A DNA stretch of 64,000 bases from a bacterium (GCA_016934955.1 JAFGRY010000048.1:124001-188000); one strand, 5' to 3'. Shown: positions 43,784 to 52,777, counted from the stretch's first letter. Notes: a model not told the origin generated them from the sequence alone. Made by a program: numbers and translations.

Positions 43784-44875
43784 ATGATCAAGGTTCTTTT
43801 CGATCTGAAAAAAGAGTACTATCTCAACTCTCTTTATCCGCTCTACAGGGAACTTGCCGCTGATCCTGACTATGATCTTCATATCAGGATCGGAAGCGAT
43901 CAGAAGCGGGTGCTGGGCGTCTTCATGCGTTCGGGCCGGGAGAGAATCGCGGGCAATCTGCGGGAACAGGGCTTTTCGGTCACCGGTGAGACAGCGGGAT
44001 TCGACCTGGTCGTCTGCGGCGACGCGCTCAATAAACCGGAACGGTTCGGCGATACCGTACGAGTGCATCTCGACCACGGCGTCGGTATAAAGACGCTGCG
44101 GATCAGGAACATCGTCAGGCAGCAGGGCTATCACTACCACGTGTTTCTCGAGGGCCGGTACTGGTACGATTACATTGCCGGTCTGGGATGGGAGAACAAG
44201 GCCGATTTCCATATAACCGGCATTCCCAAACTCGATCCCCTGTTCTGGGAAGGGTATTACGACAAAAAGGCCCTGACCGTCAGGCTCGGACTGGATCCGG
44301 CAAAAAAAACGGTGCTGTTCGCGCCCTCCTACAAGCCATCCTGTATCGGGTTCGTGCAGGAGAGGATAATGGATCTCGTGGACGATTTCAATCTGGTCGT
44401 CAAGCTGCATCCCTACAGCTGGGGCGGAAAGTACGCACCCCACGGTCAGCATCGATTCTATGAAAGACTGGCCCGCAGGCACGCGGACGTGTTCCTGATC
44501 CCGGAACACGATTTCGACATCTATCCCTATCTCGATCTCGCCGATACCATGATCAGTGATACGTCGAGCGTGATCAATGAATTTCTCGCCCTGGGCAAAT
44601 TCGGCATCATCTATGTGCTCCCCTATGAAAAACTGAACCACAGCGACGGCATGCCCGTGCTCTCCATCGACCCCGAGGAGTGGCTCGCCGGCGCCTTTCC
44701 CCACATTCACCGGCCGGATGAGCTTCGGGGAGCGGTGGAACAGGCGCTGCACCCCACCCCCGATATGGAACGGCGCCTGGAGCAGCACCGGGCCTATTTT
44801 TTTACCGGTCTCGACGGCGGGGCTTCCAAACGGGTCAAGGCGGAAATCGACCGGATTATGAAGGAGGGCGGCTGA
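43784..44875 (+). CDS. CDP-glycerol glycerophosphotransferase-like protein 2
   Basis: A 363-residue paralogue of the preceding gene: HLDHGVGIKTLRIRNIV, VLFAPSYKP, LVVKLHPYSW and ISDTSSVINEFLALGKFGIIY match the same motifs, with HP in place of HE. It follows by 5 nt. Having several members in tandem suggests successive additions of different phospho-alditols or a primer/polymerase split, which cannot be told from sequence. AAGGCGA precedes ATG 43784. Confidence 0.85.
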   Translation: MIKVLFDLKKEYYLNSLYPLYRELAADPDYDLHIRIGSDQKRVLGVFMRSGRERIAGNLREQGFSVTGETAGFDLVVCGDALNKPERFGDTVRVHLDHGVGIKTLRIRNIVRQQGYHYHVFLEGRYWYDYIAGLGWENKADFHITGIPKLDPLFWEGYYDKKALTVRLGLDPAKKTVLFAPSYKPSCIGFVQERIMDLVDDFNLVVKLHPYSWGGKYAPHGQHRFYERLARRHADVFLIPEHDFDIYPYLDLADTMISDTSSVINEFLALGKFGIIYVLPYEKLNHSDGMPVLSIDPEEWLAGAFPHIHRPDELRGAVEQALHPTPDMERRLEQHRAYFFTGLDGGASKRVKAEIDRIMKEGG

Positions 44876-44876
44876 T

Positions 44877-45494
44877 ATGCCCGGACCGAAAAAACTGACC
44901 GGACGCTACGCCCGAATTGCCGAACGCATGCTGGCGCGGGTCACCCGCGTGCTGGAAGCGGCGGATATACCCTATTCGCTGGAAGCGGGAACCCTGCTGG
45001 GAATCGTGCGGGAGAACCGGCTGCTCCCGTGGGACGACGATGTCGATATCACCGTCACCCGGCAGCAGGAAGCGAAGGTAATGGCGCTGCTGCCCAGGCT
45101 GCGGCTTCTCGGCTACAAGGTGAGGGTCAAGCGGTACACCCGGGATCTGAAATATTTCAGCAAAGGTGAGCTGCGCATGATCAAGATCAAGCATCTCAGC
45201 CTTCCGTTTTTTCAAAGCGATGTGGTCATCGATATATTCCTGAAAAAACTGATCGGTGACCAATACTACTGGACCGTGGGCGTCCACAAACCGGTGCTGA
45301 AAAGCGTACCGAAACGGTTTTACGAAGAGCTGGGCTCCCTGGATTTCAGGGGGAAGTCTTATTCAGTTCCCGGGGATTACCGGGGATATCTGAGCGAGCA
45401 TTACGGCGACTGGCGGACACCGGTCAGGGAGTGGAACTTCAAGTTCGATGACCGGAGCGTGCGGGAAAAACTGTATGAAGACGAGGGAGAATAG
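44877..45494 (+). CDS. LicD-family phosphotransferase
   Basis: A 205-residue LicD protein: YSLEAGTLLGIVRENRLLPWDDDVDI carries the family's G-T-L-L-G and P-W-D-D-D-x-D metal-binding motifs. Known members move phosphocholine, or another phospho-alcohol, from a CDP-activated donor onto sugars of LPS or teichoic acid (Haemophilus, pneumococcus). It starts 1 nt after the previous stop with GGAGG upstream. A LicC-like nucleotidyltransferase is encoded 1.9 kb downstream, which could supply CDP-choline, but no choline kinase or choline transporter is in view. Confidence 0.88.
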   Translation: MPGPKKLTGRYARIAERMLARVTRVLEAADIPYSLEAGTLLGIVRENRLLPWDDDVDITVTRQQEAKVMALLPRLRLLGYKVRVKRYTRDLKYFSKGELRMIKIKHLSLPFFQSDVVIDIFLKKLIGDQYYWTVGVHKPVLKSVPKRFYEELGSLDFRGKSYSVPGDYRGYLSEHYGDWRTPVREWNFKFDDRSVREKLYEDEGE

Positions 45495-45501
45495 GAGCAC
45501 C

Positions 45502-46569
45502 ATGAAACCGATCTACTATTACGCCAATAATATTTATCAGTTTTCCTACGCCCTGCCGGTGTATAACCGGCTCGGCGGCATATTTGTCGTCCGGGACCGC
45601 CGCCGGCTGTTCCATTTCAAGCGCTTTTTTCAGCAGCTGGCGCGGTTCGGCGAGAAAACATGTCTGAAAACCCCCCGGGTGATCATCAGGTCCCGGCCTG
45701 ACCTGTCCGGGCTCGACGGCGTGATCTTCTTCCTTTCTAACAGCATCGTGCCTTCTCATGACTATCGCGGGCCCACCATATTCCATGAGCATGGAACCAG
45801 TGACAAACGGTACGGCGGCAAAGCGCACGAGCAGGCAAAAGAGAAACTGAGCGCATATGATTACATTTTTCTTTCGGGGCCGAAGAATCTCAAGCGGCTT
45901 GAGGAAGTCGGTCTCCATTTTCCCCCGGAGAAACTGGTGCGAATAGGGGGGCTGCGTTTCGATGACTATCTCAGCGGCAACTACTCGCGGGAGAAAGAGT
46001 ACCGGCGGCTGGGTATCAAGGATACCGCGAGGAAGAACATTCTGTACGCGCCGACCTGGCGTTTCGGCAACGGCACCCTGAAGAAATACGCCTTTCACTT
46101 CGCACGGGAACTGACGAAAAAGCACAATCTGATCATTCGTCCCCACTATCATGATCAGAAATACAGCTACCTGCTCAAGCTGCAGTGCGCACTGGCCGGA
46201 CTGAAGCACGTCTATTTTTCCAATGCATCCAACATCATCAAGCAGGATACATTCAATGATTTCGTGATCGCCGATCTCATGATCAGCGACATGTCGTCGG
46301 TGATATATGAATTTCTCATCATGGAGAAACCGGTGATTATCGCCAAAACCGATTTTGACAATTATCATGAGATGCCCAAAGAGATGAATATCATGCAGAA
46401 CGCCGACCTTTTTAAGGACGGCGACGATATTCTGCGACTGGTCGACGACAATCTGGCACACCCCCGGTTTACCGAGGCCTACCGGGCCATGACCCGGGCC
46501 AGTTTTTATGTCGAAGGCAGCGCCGTGGAGCGGGCCGCTGCCTTCATCGAGCGTCTGGCCGGAGAATGA
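45502..46569 (+). CDS. CDP-glycerol glycerophosphotransferase-like protein 3
   Basis: A 355-residue third member of the family: FHEHGTSDKRYGG, ILYAPTWRFG, LIIRPHYHD and ISDMSSVIYEFLIMEKPVIIAK. The motif set is the same, but sequence differs enough from the other two to suggest another acceptor or donor. ATG 45502 follows TAGGAGCACC; the frame is open to 45448 but that overlaps the LicD gene. It is the fourth phospho-transfer enzyme in the run from 42328. Confidence 0.85.
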   Translation: MKPIYYYANNIYQFSYALPVYNRLGGIFVVRDRRRLFHFKRFFQQLARFGEKTCLKTPRVIIRSRPDLSGLDGVIFFLSNSIVPSHDYRGPTIFHEHGTSDKRYGGKAHEQAKEKLSAYDYIFLSGPKNLKRLEEVGLHFPPEKLVRIGGLRFDDYLSGNYSREKEYRRLGIKDTARKNILYAPTWRFGNGTLKKYAFHFARELTKKHNLIIRPHYHDQKYSYLLKLQCALAGLKHVYFSNASNIIKQDTFNDFVIADLMISDMSSVIYEFLIMEKPVIIAKTDFDNYHEMPKEMNIMQNADLFKDGDDILRLVDDNLAHPRFTEAYRAMTRASFYVEGSAVERAAAFIERLAGE

Positions 46570-46573
46570 CCGT

Positions 46574-47371
46574 ATGAACCGAGTCGAAGACAGTATTAAA
46601 CGGCTGACCGTCAATCCGGTGCTGAGGCATATCGGACGGGTGATCGAAAAACGGAATTTTCCCGGGGTCCCGATCTTTGTCGTCGCGTCCCCCCGCTCCG
46701 GGACAACGCTGCTGCTTTCGATACTGGGAGCCCATCCCGATATCTACACGGTGCCGGAACAGACGTACGCATTCGATCGCTGGACAAGGGTGCCGTTCAG
46801 ATCCTATAAGGAATATCCCTACCGCATCGACCGGCTGTACCGGGAATTCATCTTTCACGGATTTGACAGATCGGCCGGCCGCTGGTGTGAAAAAACCCCG
46901 CGCCATGTTGAATCAATTGAAAAGATCGCCGATTTCTACGGCGGCAGGGTCAGGATCATTCATCTGATCCGGGACGGCAGGGATGTGGTCGTTTCCAGCC
47001 ATCCGACCCACACGGGCAGGCAGTACTGGGTGTCGGTGAACCGCTGGCTCAAGAGCGTGCAGTACGGCTGGAGCCTGCGGGAGAAACCCTATCTTCACAC
47101 CCTGTTCTACGAGAACCTGGTGAAGGATCACAGGCATGAAATCCGCAGGATCTGCACCTTTCTCGATGAACCTTACACCGCTTCCCTGGATAACTGGATT
47201 CAGGAAACGAATGTGAAAAAAAGCATTCATCTCGGCGGGGAGGTGCAGCCGGTGCACACCGGCGCCATCGGCAAATGGCAGCGGCCTGAACACCGGGAGC
47301 GGATCGCCGAGTTCATGGCAAATCCGGAAGCGGTGGCCATGCTGCGCGAGCTTGGATACAGCGGAGAATGA
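46574..47371 (+). CDS. Sulfotransferase family protein
   Basis: A 265-residue PAPS-dependent sulfotransferase. FVVASPRSGTTLLLSILGAHP is the 5'-phosphosulfate-binding P-loop, and HLIRDGRDVVVSSHP the 3'-phosphate motif. WCEKTPRHVESIEKI and FYENLVKDHRHEIRRI match family helices. It probably sulfates the polymer or glycan made by its neighbours; PAPS-forming genes are not in the window. It starts 4 nt after the previous stop and overlaps no neighbour; the LicC-like gene follows after 7 nt. Confidence 0.85.
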   Translation: MNRVEDSIKRLTVNPVLRHIGRVIEKRNFPGVPIFVVASPRSGTTLLLSILGAHPDIYTVPEQTYAFDRWTRVPFRSYKEYPYRIDRLYREFIFHGFDRSAGRWCEKTPRHVESIEKIADFYGGRVRIIHLIRDGRDVVVSSHPTHTGRQYWVSVNRWLKSVQYGWSLREKPYLHTLFYENLVKDHRHEIRRICTFLDEPYTASLDNWIQETNVKKSIHLGGEVQPVHTGAIGKWQRPEHRERIAEFMANPEAVAMLRELGYSGE

Positions 47372-47378
47372 GGAGGGT

Positions 47379-48119
47379 ATGAGACAACTACCAGCAGTCA
47401 TTCTGGCCGCCGGCAGAGGCAGACGTCTCGGCAGGCTGAGTGACACCCAGCCCAAACCGATGACCGAAGTGAACGGTGTTTCCATTTTCGACAATCTGCT
47501 CCGTTCGCTGGTGGAGCACGGATTCGAACGGATCGTTCTGGTAACCGGATATCTGGATCACATACTTGAAGAGGCCGCTGACCCCTACAGGGACCGATGC
47601 GAAATTATTTCAGTGTACAATGAAATATACGCCACCACCAATAATATCTATTCGCTCTGGCTGGCCAGGGAGTATCTGGCCGGAGGGTTTTTCCTTTTCG
47701 AAGCGGACATTTTCTTCGAGGACGCGGTGATGCAGTCGCTGGTCGCCACGGAACATGACGATGTCATGCTGGTCGGAGCATACAATGACCTCATGGACGG
47801 AACGGTCGTTGATCTGGACGATCGCGGGCGGGTGCGGCATATGTATCTGAAGCGCCACCAGGGGAGTGCGTTCGATTATTCAGACAAGTACAAAACCGTC
47901 AATTTCTACCGGTTGGGTCCATCATTCGCCGCCGATTTTTTTCTCAGAAAAATGGATGAACATATTGCCGATGAGGATCTCAACTCCTATTATGAGCTGA
48001 TTATCGGGGAAGCGCTGGAGGCGGGGCACCCCTTTCACGGCCTGAAAACAGGCCCGGCCCGCTGGTGGGAAATCGACACCCAGGAAGATCTCGCTCATTG
48101 TGAATCACTTTTTTCTTGA
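47379..48119 (+). CDS. Sugar/choline-phosphate nucleotidyltransferase (LicC-like)
   Basis: A 246-residue nucleotidyltransferase: AVILAAGRGRRLGRLSDTQPKPM is the NTP-binding start, and NEIYATTNNIYSLWLARE and the FLFEADIFFED with WWEIDT near the end match choline-phosphate cytidylyltransferase LicC and related phosphocholine/phosphono activators. With LicD in the same run, CDP-choline or CDP-ethanolamine formation is plausible. ATG 47379 follows GGAGGGT; an in-frame earlier ATG overlaps the sulfotransferase gene. Confidence 0.82.
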   Translation: MRQLPAVILAAGRGRRLGRLSDTQPKPMTEVNGVSIFDNLLRSLVEHGFERIVLVTGYLDHILEEAADPYRDRCEIISVYNEIYATTNNIYSLWLAREYLAGGFFLFEADIFFEDAVMQSLVATEHDDVMLVGAYNDLMDGTVVDLDDRGRVRHMYLKRHQGSAFDYSDKYKTVNFYRLGPSFAADFFLRKMDEHIADEDLNSYYELIIGEALEAGHPFHGLKTGPARWWEIDTQEDLAHCESLFS

Positions 48120-48125
48120 TGGCCT

Positions 48126-50060
48126 ATGCATATTTATCAAAGAATTCTCGCTTTTGTCAGGCCGTACATTCGGCATGTATTCCTTTCGATGGTGCTCACG
48201 TTCGTCTATGTCATGCTGAACAACGTGTCGCTGTGGGTCTCGGTCGATTTTATCGGCGAACTTTTTCCTGCCGAGAATGCCGCCTCTCAGGAGTCGGTGT
48301 CGCCGATATCCGGCCTTATCGACAAGGCGCTGCCGTCAACGGCCGCTCCTGACTCGGCAGCGGCGGCAGGACCGCAAAAGAAAAGCCTCAAGCCGCAGAA
48401 AAATATCTACCGGACGATAAAACGCGCGGTCAAGAGCGTCCTTATCCGCGACAATCAGCTCGACACCCTGCGGCTGGTCTGCGTGGTGATATTCGTTACC
48501 TTCCTGCTCAAGAATGTGTTCGACTATCTGAGGAAGATCATCAATCGCTGGATTCAGACCCGTATAGTCGTTGACCTGCGCAATCAGATCCAGGCCACCG
48601 CCATGCGGCTGCCGCTGGCATTTTTCAATTCCGCCCATACAAGTAAAATAACCTCCATCGTTTTCAACGATGTCAAGTCGGTGCGCCAGGTGCTGAGCAA
48701 CAGCCTTGGCAAAATGATCCTGACGCCGCTTCAGATGATCACCAATATCATCATACTCGTGATCATCAGCTGGAAATTGTCCCTGATCACCTTTTTCGTC
48801 ATCCCGCTGAGCGGTTTCATCATCATCAAGATCGGACACAGCATGCGCCGGAAAAGCCGCCGGGTTCTGCGGCAGATATCGGAAGTGATGATGCTGTTTC
48901 AGGAGGCGGTTTCATCCATCCTGGTGGTGAAATCGTTTACCTCGGAGGAGCGGGAAGTGCACAAGTTTCAGGCGGCGAACAGAGATTTTCAGCGGAAGCA
49001 GATGCGCGCGCACCGGCTGGGGCAGCTCACATCACCGTTGAATGAAGTGACCGCGGTCTCCATTCTCATCGTTCTGCTCTGGGTCGGCGGCAATCTCGTG
49101 TACAAAGGGGAACTGCAGGGTGAAGATTTTGTCCGGTTTCTTATCTTTCTCTTCGCCAGCCTGAACCCGCTGAGCGAGCTGTCCGGACTCAATAATATTC
49201 TTCAGGACGGCGTGGCCGCCGCCGAGCGGATCTTCAGAATCATCGACATGCCCCATGAAGTGTACGAACCGCCGAACGCCGTGAAACTGGAGACATTCAA
49301 GGACTCCATCAGGCTGGAGAATGTCTTTTTCGATTACGGGGATGAGAGCCTGCCGGTGCTGAAGAATATCTCGCTTGAGATCAGGAAAGGCGAAACCGTC
49401 GCGTTCGTGGGACACAGCGGCTCCGGCAAGACGACACTGGTGAATCTCATTCCCCGCTTCTATCCCGTGAAACGGGGCAGAATACTCATAGACGGCATCG
49501 ATATCAGCAGGTACACCCTGAAATCACTGCGGGGTCTGATCAGCGTGGTCAGCCAGGAAACCCTGCTCTTCAATGATACGATACGAAACAACATCGCGTA
49601 CGGACTGGATGATGTCAGCGACGAGACCGTGATCGAGGCGGCGAAAGCGGCCAATGCCTGGGAATTCATCTCAACAATGGAGGGCCGTCTGGATGCCATG
49701 GTCGGTGAGCGGGGCGGTAATTTTTCGGGAGGCCAGCGGCAGCGGCTTTCCATCGCCCGGGCGATTCTCAAGAATCCGCCGCTGCTTATCCTCGACGAGG
49801 CCACCAGCGCCCTTGACACCGAGTCCGAGAAGCTGGTGCAGGACGCGATCGACGGTGTTATGCTCAACCGTACGGTGCTGGTGATCGCCCACCGGCTGTC
49901 GACCGTGATTCATGCGGATAAAATCGTCGTTCTCAACCAGGGCGAGATCATCGTTGTGGGGCGGCATCCCGATCTTCTCGAGAGCTGTGACATCTACCGG
50001 AAGCTGTACGAGATACAGTTCCAGGATGAACACCAGAACAACGGGGGCAGCGGTGTCTGA
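48126..50060 (+). CDS. ABC exporter, MsbA-like (fused membrane and ATPase domains)
   Basis: A 644-residue half-transporter. Six membrane helices lie between residues 10 and 345; a 50-residue Ala/Pro/Ser-rich loop (about 60-105) inserted after the first helix makes it longer than MsbA. ATPase: VGHSGSGKTTL (Walker A), NFSGGQRQRLSIARA (signature, FSGGQ), LLILDEATSAL (Walker B), IAHRLSTV (H-loop). It probably flips a lipid-linked glycan or lipid A across the inner membrane, placed at the end of the polymer cluster. It starts 6 nt after the LicC-like stop. Confidence 0.88.
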   Translation: MHIYQRILAFVRPYIRHVFLSMVLTFVYVMLNNVSLWVSVDFIGELFPAENAASQESVSPISGLIDKALPSTAAPDSAAAAGPQKKSLKPQKNIYRTIKRAVKSVLIRDNQLDTLRLVCVVIFVTFLLKNVFDYLRKIINRWIQTRIVVDLRNQIQATAMRLPLAFFNSAHTSKITSIVFNDVKSVRQVLSNSLGKMILTPLQMITNIIILVIISWKLSLITFFVIPLSGFIIIKIGHSMRRKSRRVLRQISEVMMLFQEAVSSILVVKSFTSEEREVHKFQAANRDFQRKQMRAHRLGQLTSPLNEVTAVSILIVLLWVGGNLVYKGELQGEDFVRFLIFLFASLNPLSELSGLNNILQDGVAAAERIFRIIDMPHEVYEPPNAVKLETFKDSIRLENVFFDYGDESLPVLKNISLEIRKGETVAFVGHSGSGKTTLVNLIPRFYPVKRGRILIDGIDISRYTLKSLRGLISVVSQETLLFNDTIRNNIAYGLDDVSDETVIEAAKAANAWEFISTMEGRLDAMVGERGGNFSGGQRQRLSIARAILKNPPLLILDEATSALDTESEKLVQDAIDGVMLNRTVLVIAHRLSTVIHADKIVVLNQGEIIVVGRHPDLLESCDIYRKLYEIQFQDEHQNNGGSGV

Positions 50061-50700
50061 GACACTGTATATCGAAGCAGACGGCCCCGGTTCCGGTGAG
50101 GGGTTCGCCCGGGCGGCCGCTCTCCTCGGGAGGGAAGGCGTCATCGGGTATCCCACCGAGACGGTATACGGTCTCGGTGGGAATGCCTATGCGTCGGAGG
50201 CCTGGCACCGTATTGCCGAACTGAAGCAGCGTGCCGGAGCATCGCCGTTCATTATCCTGATCAGGGATCCGGGGCTGCTGAAAGAGATCGCCGGGAAGAT
50301 TCCCGGTTATGCCCGGCGGTTCATCGACCAGTGCTGGCCGGGGCCCCTGACGCTGGTGTTCGCCGCTTCCCGGCGGCTTCCCGGCCATCTGACCTCCGGG
50401 ACCGGCACCATTGCCGTGCGCATATCACCGGACCCGGTCTGCCGGCGACTGCTGGAAGAACTGCCGTTCCCACTCATCTCCACCAGCGCAAATCCCGCGG
50501 GGCGGGAACCGGCCCGGACCGCGGGGCAGGTGGCGGACTATTTTCCCGGCGGTCTCGATGCGATCATAGACGGCGGTGAACGGAAGCAGGGTGAGGTCTC
50601 TTCAATCGTGTCCGTGGCCGCCGGGCAGCCGGTGCTGATTCGGGAAGGGGCGCTCAAACGAGCGGAACTGGAAACGATCGGCGGGCGTTCCCTTGGGTAG
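50053..50700 (+). CDS. L-threonylcarbamoyladenylate synthase (Sua5/YciO/YrdC)
   Basis: A 215-residue YrdC-domain protein. GREGVIGYPTETVYGLGGNA, KQRAGASPFIILI, WPGPLTLVF, TIAVRISPDPVCRRLLEELPFPLISTSANPAG match the family that makes threonylcarbamoyl-AMP, the precursor of tRNA t6A37. The start is uncertain: GTG 50053 has GGGGGC 6 nt upstream, ATG 50026 is the alternative; both overlap the end of the ABC exporter gene. No Sua5 C-terminal domain is present, so it is TsaC-length. Confidence 0.87.
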   Translation: MSETLYIEADGPGSGEGFARAAALLGREGVIGYPTETVYGLGGNAYASEAWHRIAELKQRAGASPFIILIRDPGLLKEIAGKIPGYARRFIDQCWPGPLTLVFAASRRLPGHLTSGTGTIAVRISPDPVCRRLLEELPFPLISTSANPAGREPARTAGQVADYFPGGLDAIIDGGERKQGEVSSIVSVAAGQPVLIREGALKRAELETIGGRSLG

Positions 50701-50740
50701 AGAACCATACAGTGCGCGCTTTCCCGCGATGAGGCTGATT

Positions 50741-51559
50741 ATGAGACAGATGATACTTTCGGCTGTTCTTTCAGGTCTGCTTGTCGGGCTGCCGGTAATC
50801 GGGCAGGCCCAGGTCGGAGCCGACAGCGTGAAGATCGTCCCCCCCGGGATACGCATGGATCCTCCGGCAGGCACGAGGCGGTCTATTGCCAATAATGCGT
50901 TCGGTGTGGGCGAGCATCTCGTCTTCGACATCGCCTACGGGGTGATAAAGGCCGGAACCGCCACAATGAGCATTCCGGAACAAGTCGACATCAACGGCCG
51001 ACCGACCTATCATGTGGTTACCACCGCGAGTTCAAACTCATTCTTTTCAACATTGTACAAGGTCCGTGACACGGTGCAGACCTATATCGATATGGATGGT
51101 ATTTTCCCCTGGCGGTTCGAGAAGCGGATCAGGGAAGGGAACTACCGGAAACGGCAACGGGTCGAGTACCTGCAGGACGAGCATCTGGTGATTTCCGGCA
51201 AAAAACGGGATTCACTCTATGTCGCACCCTATATTCAGGGCGTCTTGTCGGCCTTCTATTATGTGCGGGTAAGGACACTGGAAGTGGGGAAACACTTCGA
51301 TGTCATGGCCTACGGCGATGGCAAGATCTATCCTTTGCGGGTGCTGATCCACAAACGGGAAACGGTGACGGTGCCGGCGGGGACATTCGATTGTCTGGTG
51401 GTCGAGCCGGTGCTTCAGACTGAGGGGATATTCAATCAGGAGGGCCGGCTGCTGATCTGGCTGACCGATGATCAGTATAAAATGCCGGTGCTGATGAAAA
51501 GCAAGATTCTGGTGGGGTCGATAGACTGCCGCCTGCGGGAATTCAGACGAAACAAGTGA
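50741..51559 (+). CDS. DUF3108-domain exported protein
   Basis: A 272-residue protein with signal peptide MRQMILSAVLSGLLVGLPVIGQA; ATG 50741 is chosen because GAGG lies 6 nt upstream. GEHLVFDIAYGVIKAGTATMSI, YKVRDTVQTYIDMDGIFPWRFEKRIREGNYRKR and TVPAGTFDCLVVEPVLQTEGIFNQEGRLLIWLTDDQ are the conserved segments of DUF3108, a periplasmic beta-rich fold of unknown function often near envelope genes. It lies between the t6A gene and the deoxyhypusine synthase-like gene. Confidence 0.82.
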   Translation: MRQMILSAVLSGLLVGLPVIGQAQVGADSVKIVPPGIRMDPPAGTRRSIANNAFGVGEHLVFDIAYGVIKAGTATMSIPEQVDINGRPTYHVVTTASSNSFFSTLYKVRDTVQTYIDMDGIFPWRFEKRIREGNYRKRQRVEYLQDEHLVISGKKRDSLYVAPYIQGVLSAFYYVRVRTLEVGKHFDVMAYGDGKIYPLRVLIHKRETVTVPAGTFDCLVVEPVLQTEGIFNQEGRLLIWLTDDQYKMPVLMKSKILVGSIDCRLREFRRNK

Positions 51560-51566
51560 GGATGCC

Positions 51567-52517
51567 ATGGCTGGGTTTGAAGAAGCTGACCTCGGCAGCA
51601 TCAGAACCTATTCGGTGAAGAAGCGCAAGAGCACCGTTTCGCTTACACAGGGAGGGCGCGCCATTGGGTCTCGATCGACATTCGCCGATTTCTGGGAGAG
51701 CCTGCCCGGGTATCTGGCGGCGGCGGATCTGAAGGCGCTGGTCGAACATACGGCGGCGGCTGTTGAAAAAGGGAAACCGGTGCTCCTGATGATGGGCGCC
51801 CACCCGCTGAAAGTCGGGCTGACACCGGTTCTCATCGGCCTGCTCAGGGCAAAAGTGATCAGCGGTATCGCCCTGAACGGGGCCGGCGCGATCCATGACA
51901 CGGAACTGGCGTGTTTCGGCAAGACCTCGGAAGATGTGGCCGCGGCACTGGAAGACGGCAGCTTCGGCATGGCTGCGGAAACCGCAGACATTATCAACAC
52001 TACGATAAGCGAAGCGGCCCGGAAAGGCGCGGGATTTGGCGAGGCCATGGGAAAACGTCTCCTCGACGGCTGCCCCGGCAGCGAGGACACGAGCATTCTC
52101 GCCGCCTGCAGCAGTCTCGGTGTTCCGGCGACGGTTCACGTGGCGCTGGGTACCGATATCGTCCATCAGCATCCTTCCGCTGACGGTGCGGCGATCGGCG
52201 ATACCAGTCTCAGGGATTTCAGGATCTGGACCCGACTGGTGGCAGGTCTGCATGAAGGCGGTGTGCTGCTGCTTTTCGGCTCGTCGGTGATACTGCCGGA
52301 AGTGTTCCTGAAATCGCTCACTGTTGCCCGCAATCTCTATGGAAGGGTCGATTCGTTCGTTACCGCTGCGTTCGATATGATCAGCCACTACCGTCCCCGG
52401 GTCAATGTGGTCGAACGGCCGGTACGGAGCGCGGGGGTCGGATACAGTTTCACCGGACATCACGAGATCATGCTGCCGCTGTTCGCGGCTGCACTGGCGG
52501 AACGTCTGCGGCTGTAA
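51567..52517 (+). CDS. Deoxyhypusine synthase-like protein of unknown function
   Basis: A 316-residue soluble protein. ALNGAGAIHDTELACFGKTSEDV, CSSLGVPATVHVALGTDIVHQHPSADGAAIGD, and FGSSVILPEVFLKSLTVARNLYG resemble the NAD-binding core of deoxyhypusine synthase-like proteins seen in some delta-proteobacteria and FCB genomes. eIF5A is absent from bacteria, so true hypusine formation is not expected; a homospermidine synthase-like or other NAD-dependent role is possible. The catalytic Lys of deoxyhypusine synthase could not be located. The gene starts 7 nt after the DUF3108 gene. Confidence 0.5.
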   Translation: MAGFEEADLGSIRTYSVKKRKSTVSLTQGGRAIGSRSTFADFWESLPGYLAAADLKALVEHTAAAVEKGKPVLLMMGAHPLKVGLTPVLIGLLRAKVISGIALNGAGAIHDTELACFGKTSEDVAAALEDGSFGMAAETADIINTTISEAARKGAGFGEAMGKRLLDGCPGSEDTSILAACSSLGVPATVHVALGTDIVHQHPSADGAAIGDTSLRDFRIWTRLVAGLHEGGVLLLFGSSVILPEVFLKSLTVARNLYGRVDSFVTAAFDMISHYRPRVNVVERPVRSAGVGYSFTGHHEIMLPLFAAALAERLRL

Positions 52518-52535
52518 CTGGTTGTCTAAAAAAAC

Positions 52536-52547
52536 TGACAATTGTCA
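52536..52547. promoter_or_regulatory. 12-bp palindrome, candidate operator upstream of the NtrC-type gene
   Basis: TGACAATTGTCA is a perfect 12-bp palindrome flanked by A-runs and by outer TGTCT/AGACA arms (52523-52527/52556-52560). Its half TGACAAT recurs at 52651-52657 overlapping the -35 box of the regulator gene. It could bind a regulator; there is no test. Confidence 0.4.
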
Positions 52548-52649
52548 AAAAAAAGAGACAGATGGCGCACTGCGTTTTTCGCCAGTCCCGCGGCAGCGAG
52601 GGATTCAGGACAGCGCCGCTTTCCTCACACCTTTCGTTTAAGTCAATAA

Positions 52650-52677
52650 TTGACAATCAGTTATCTGTATGTATCCT
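52650..52677 (+). promoter_or_regulatory. Candidate promoter of the NtrC-family gene
   Basis: TTGACA (52650-52655), 16-nt spacer, TATCCT (52672-52677). Perfect -35, 4/6 -10. The start would be near 52684, giving a leader of about 95 nt. The -35 overlaps a half-site of the palindrome at 52536. Confidence 0.5.
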
Positions 52678-52777
52678 ATGAGGGGTGAGAGAGGACTGTA
52701 AAAAGTTCTGCCTCAGCCGCGGCCGGGCATGGATATTGCCTTGGTATTCTCTATGGCTAATTCTGTCGGGAGCGCAC

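Noticed and set aside
51543-52541. 332-residue minus-strand frame opposite the deoxyhypusine synthase-like gene
   Set aside because: Antisense frame with His/Arg/Gln-rich composition and no motif.
52536-52547. TGACAATTGTCA as a transcription terminator for the preceding gene
   Set aside because: The palindrome has no loop and the plus strand is followed by A, not T, so it does not look like an intrinsic terminator; kept as a candidate operator.
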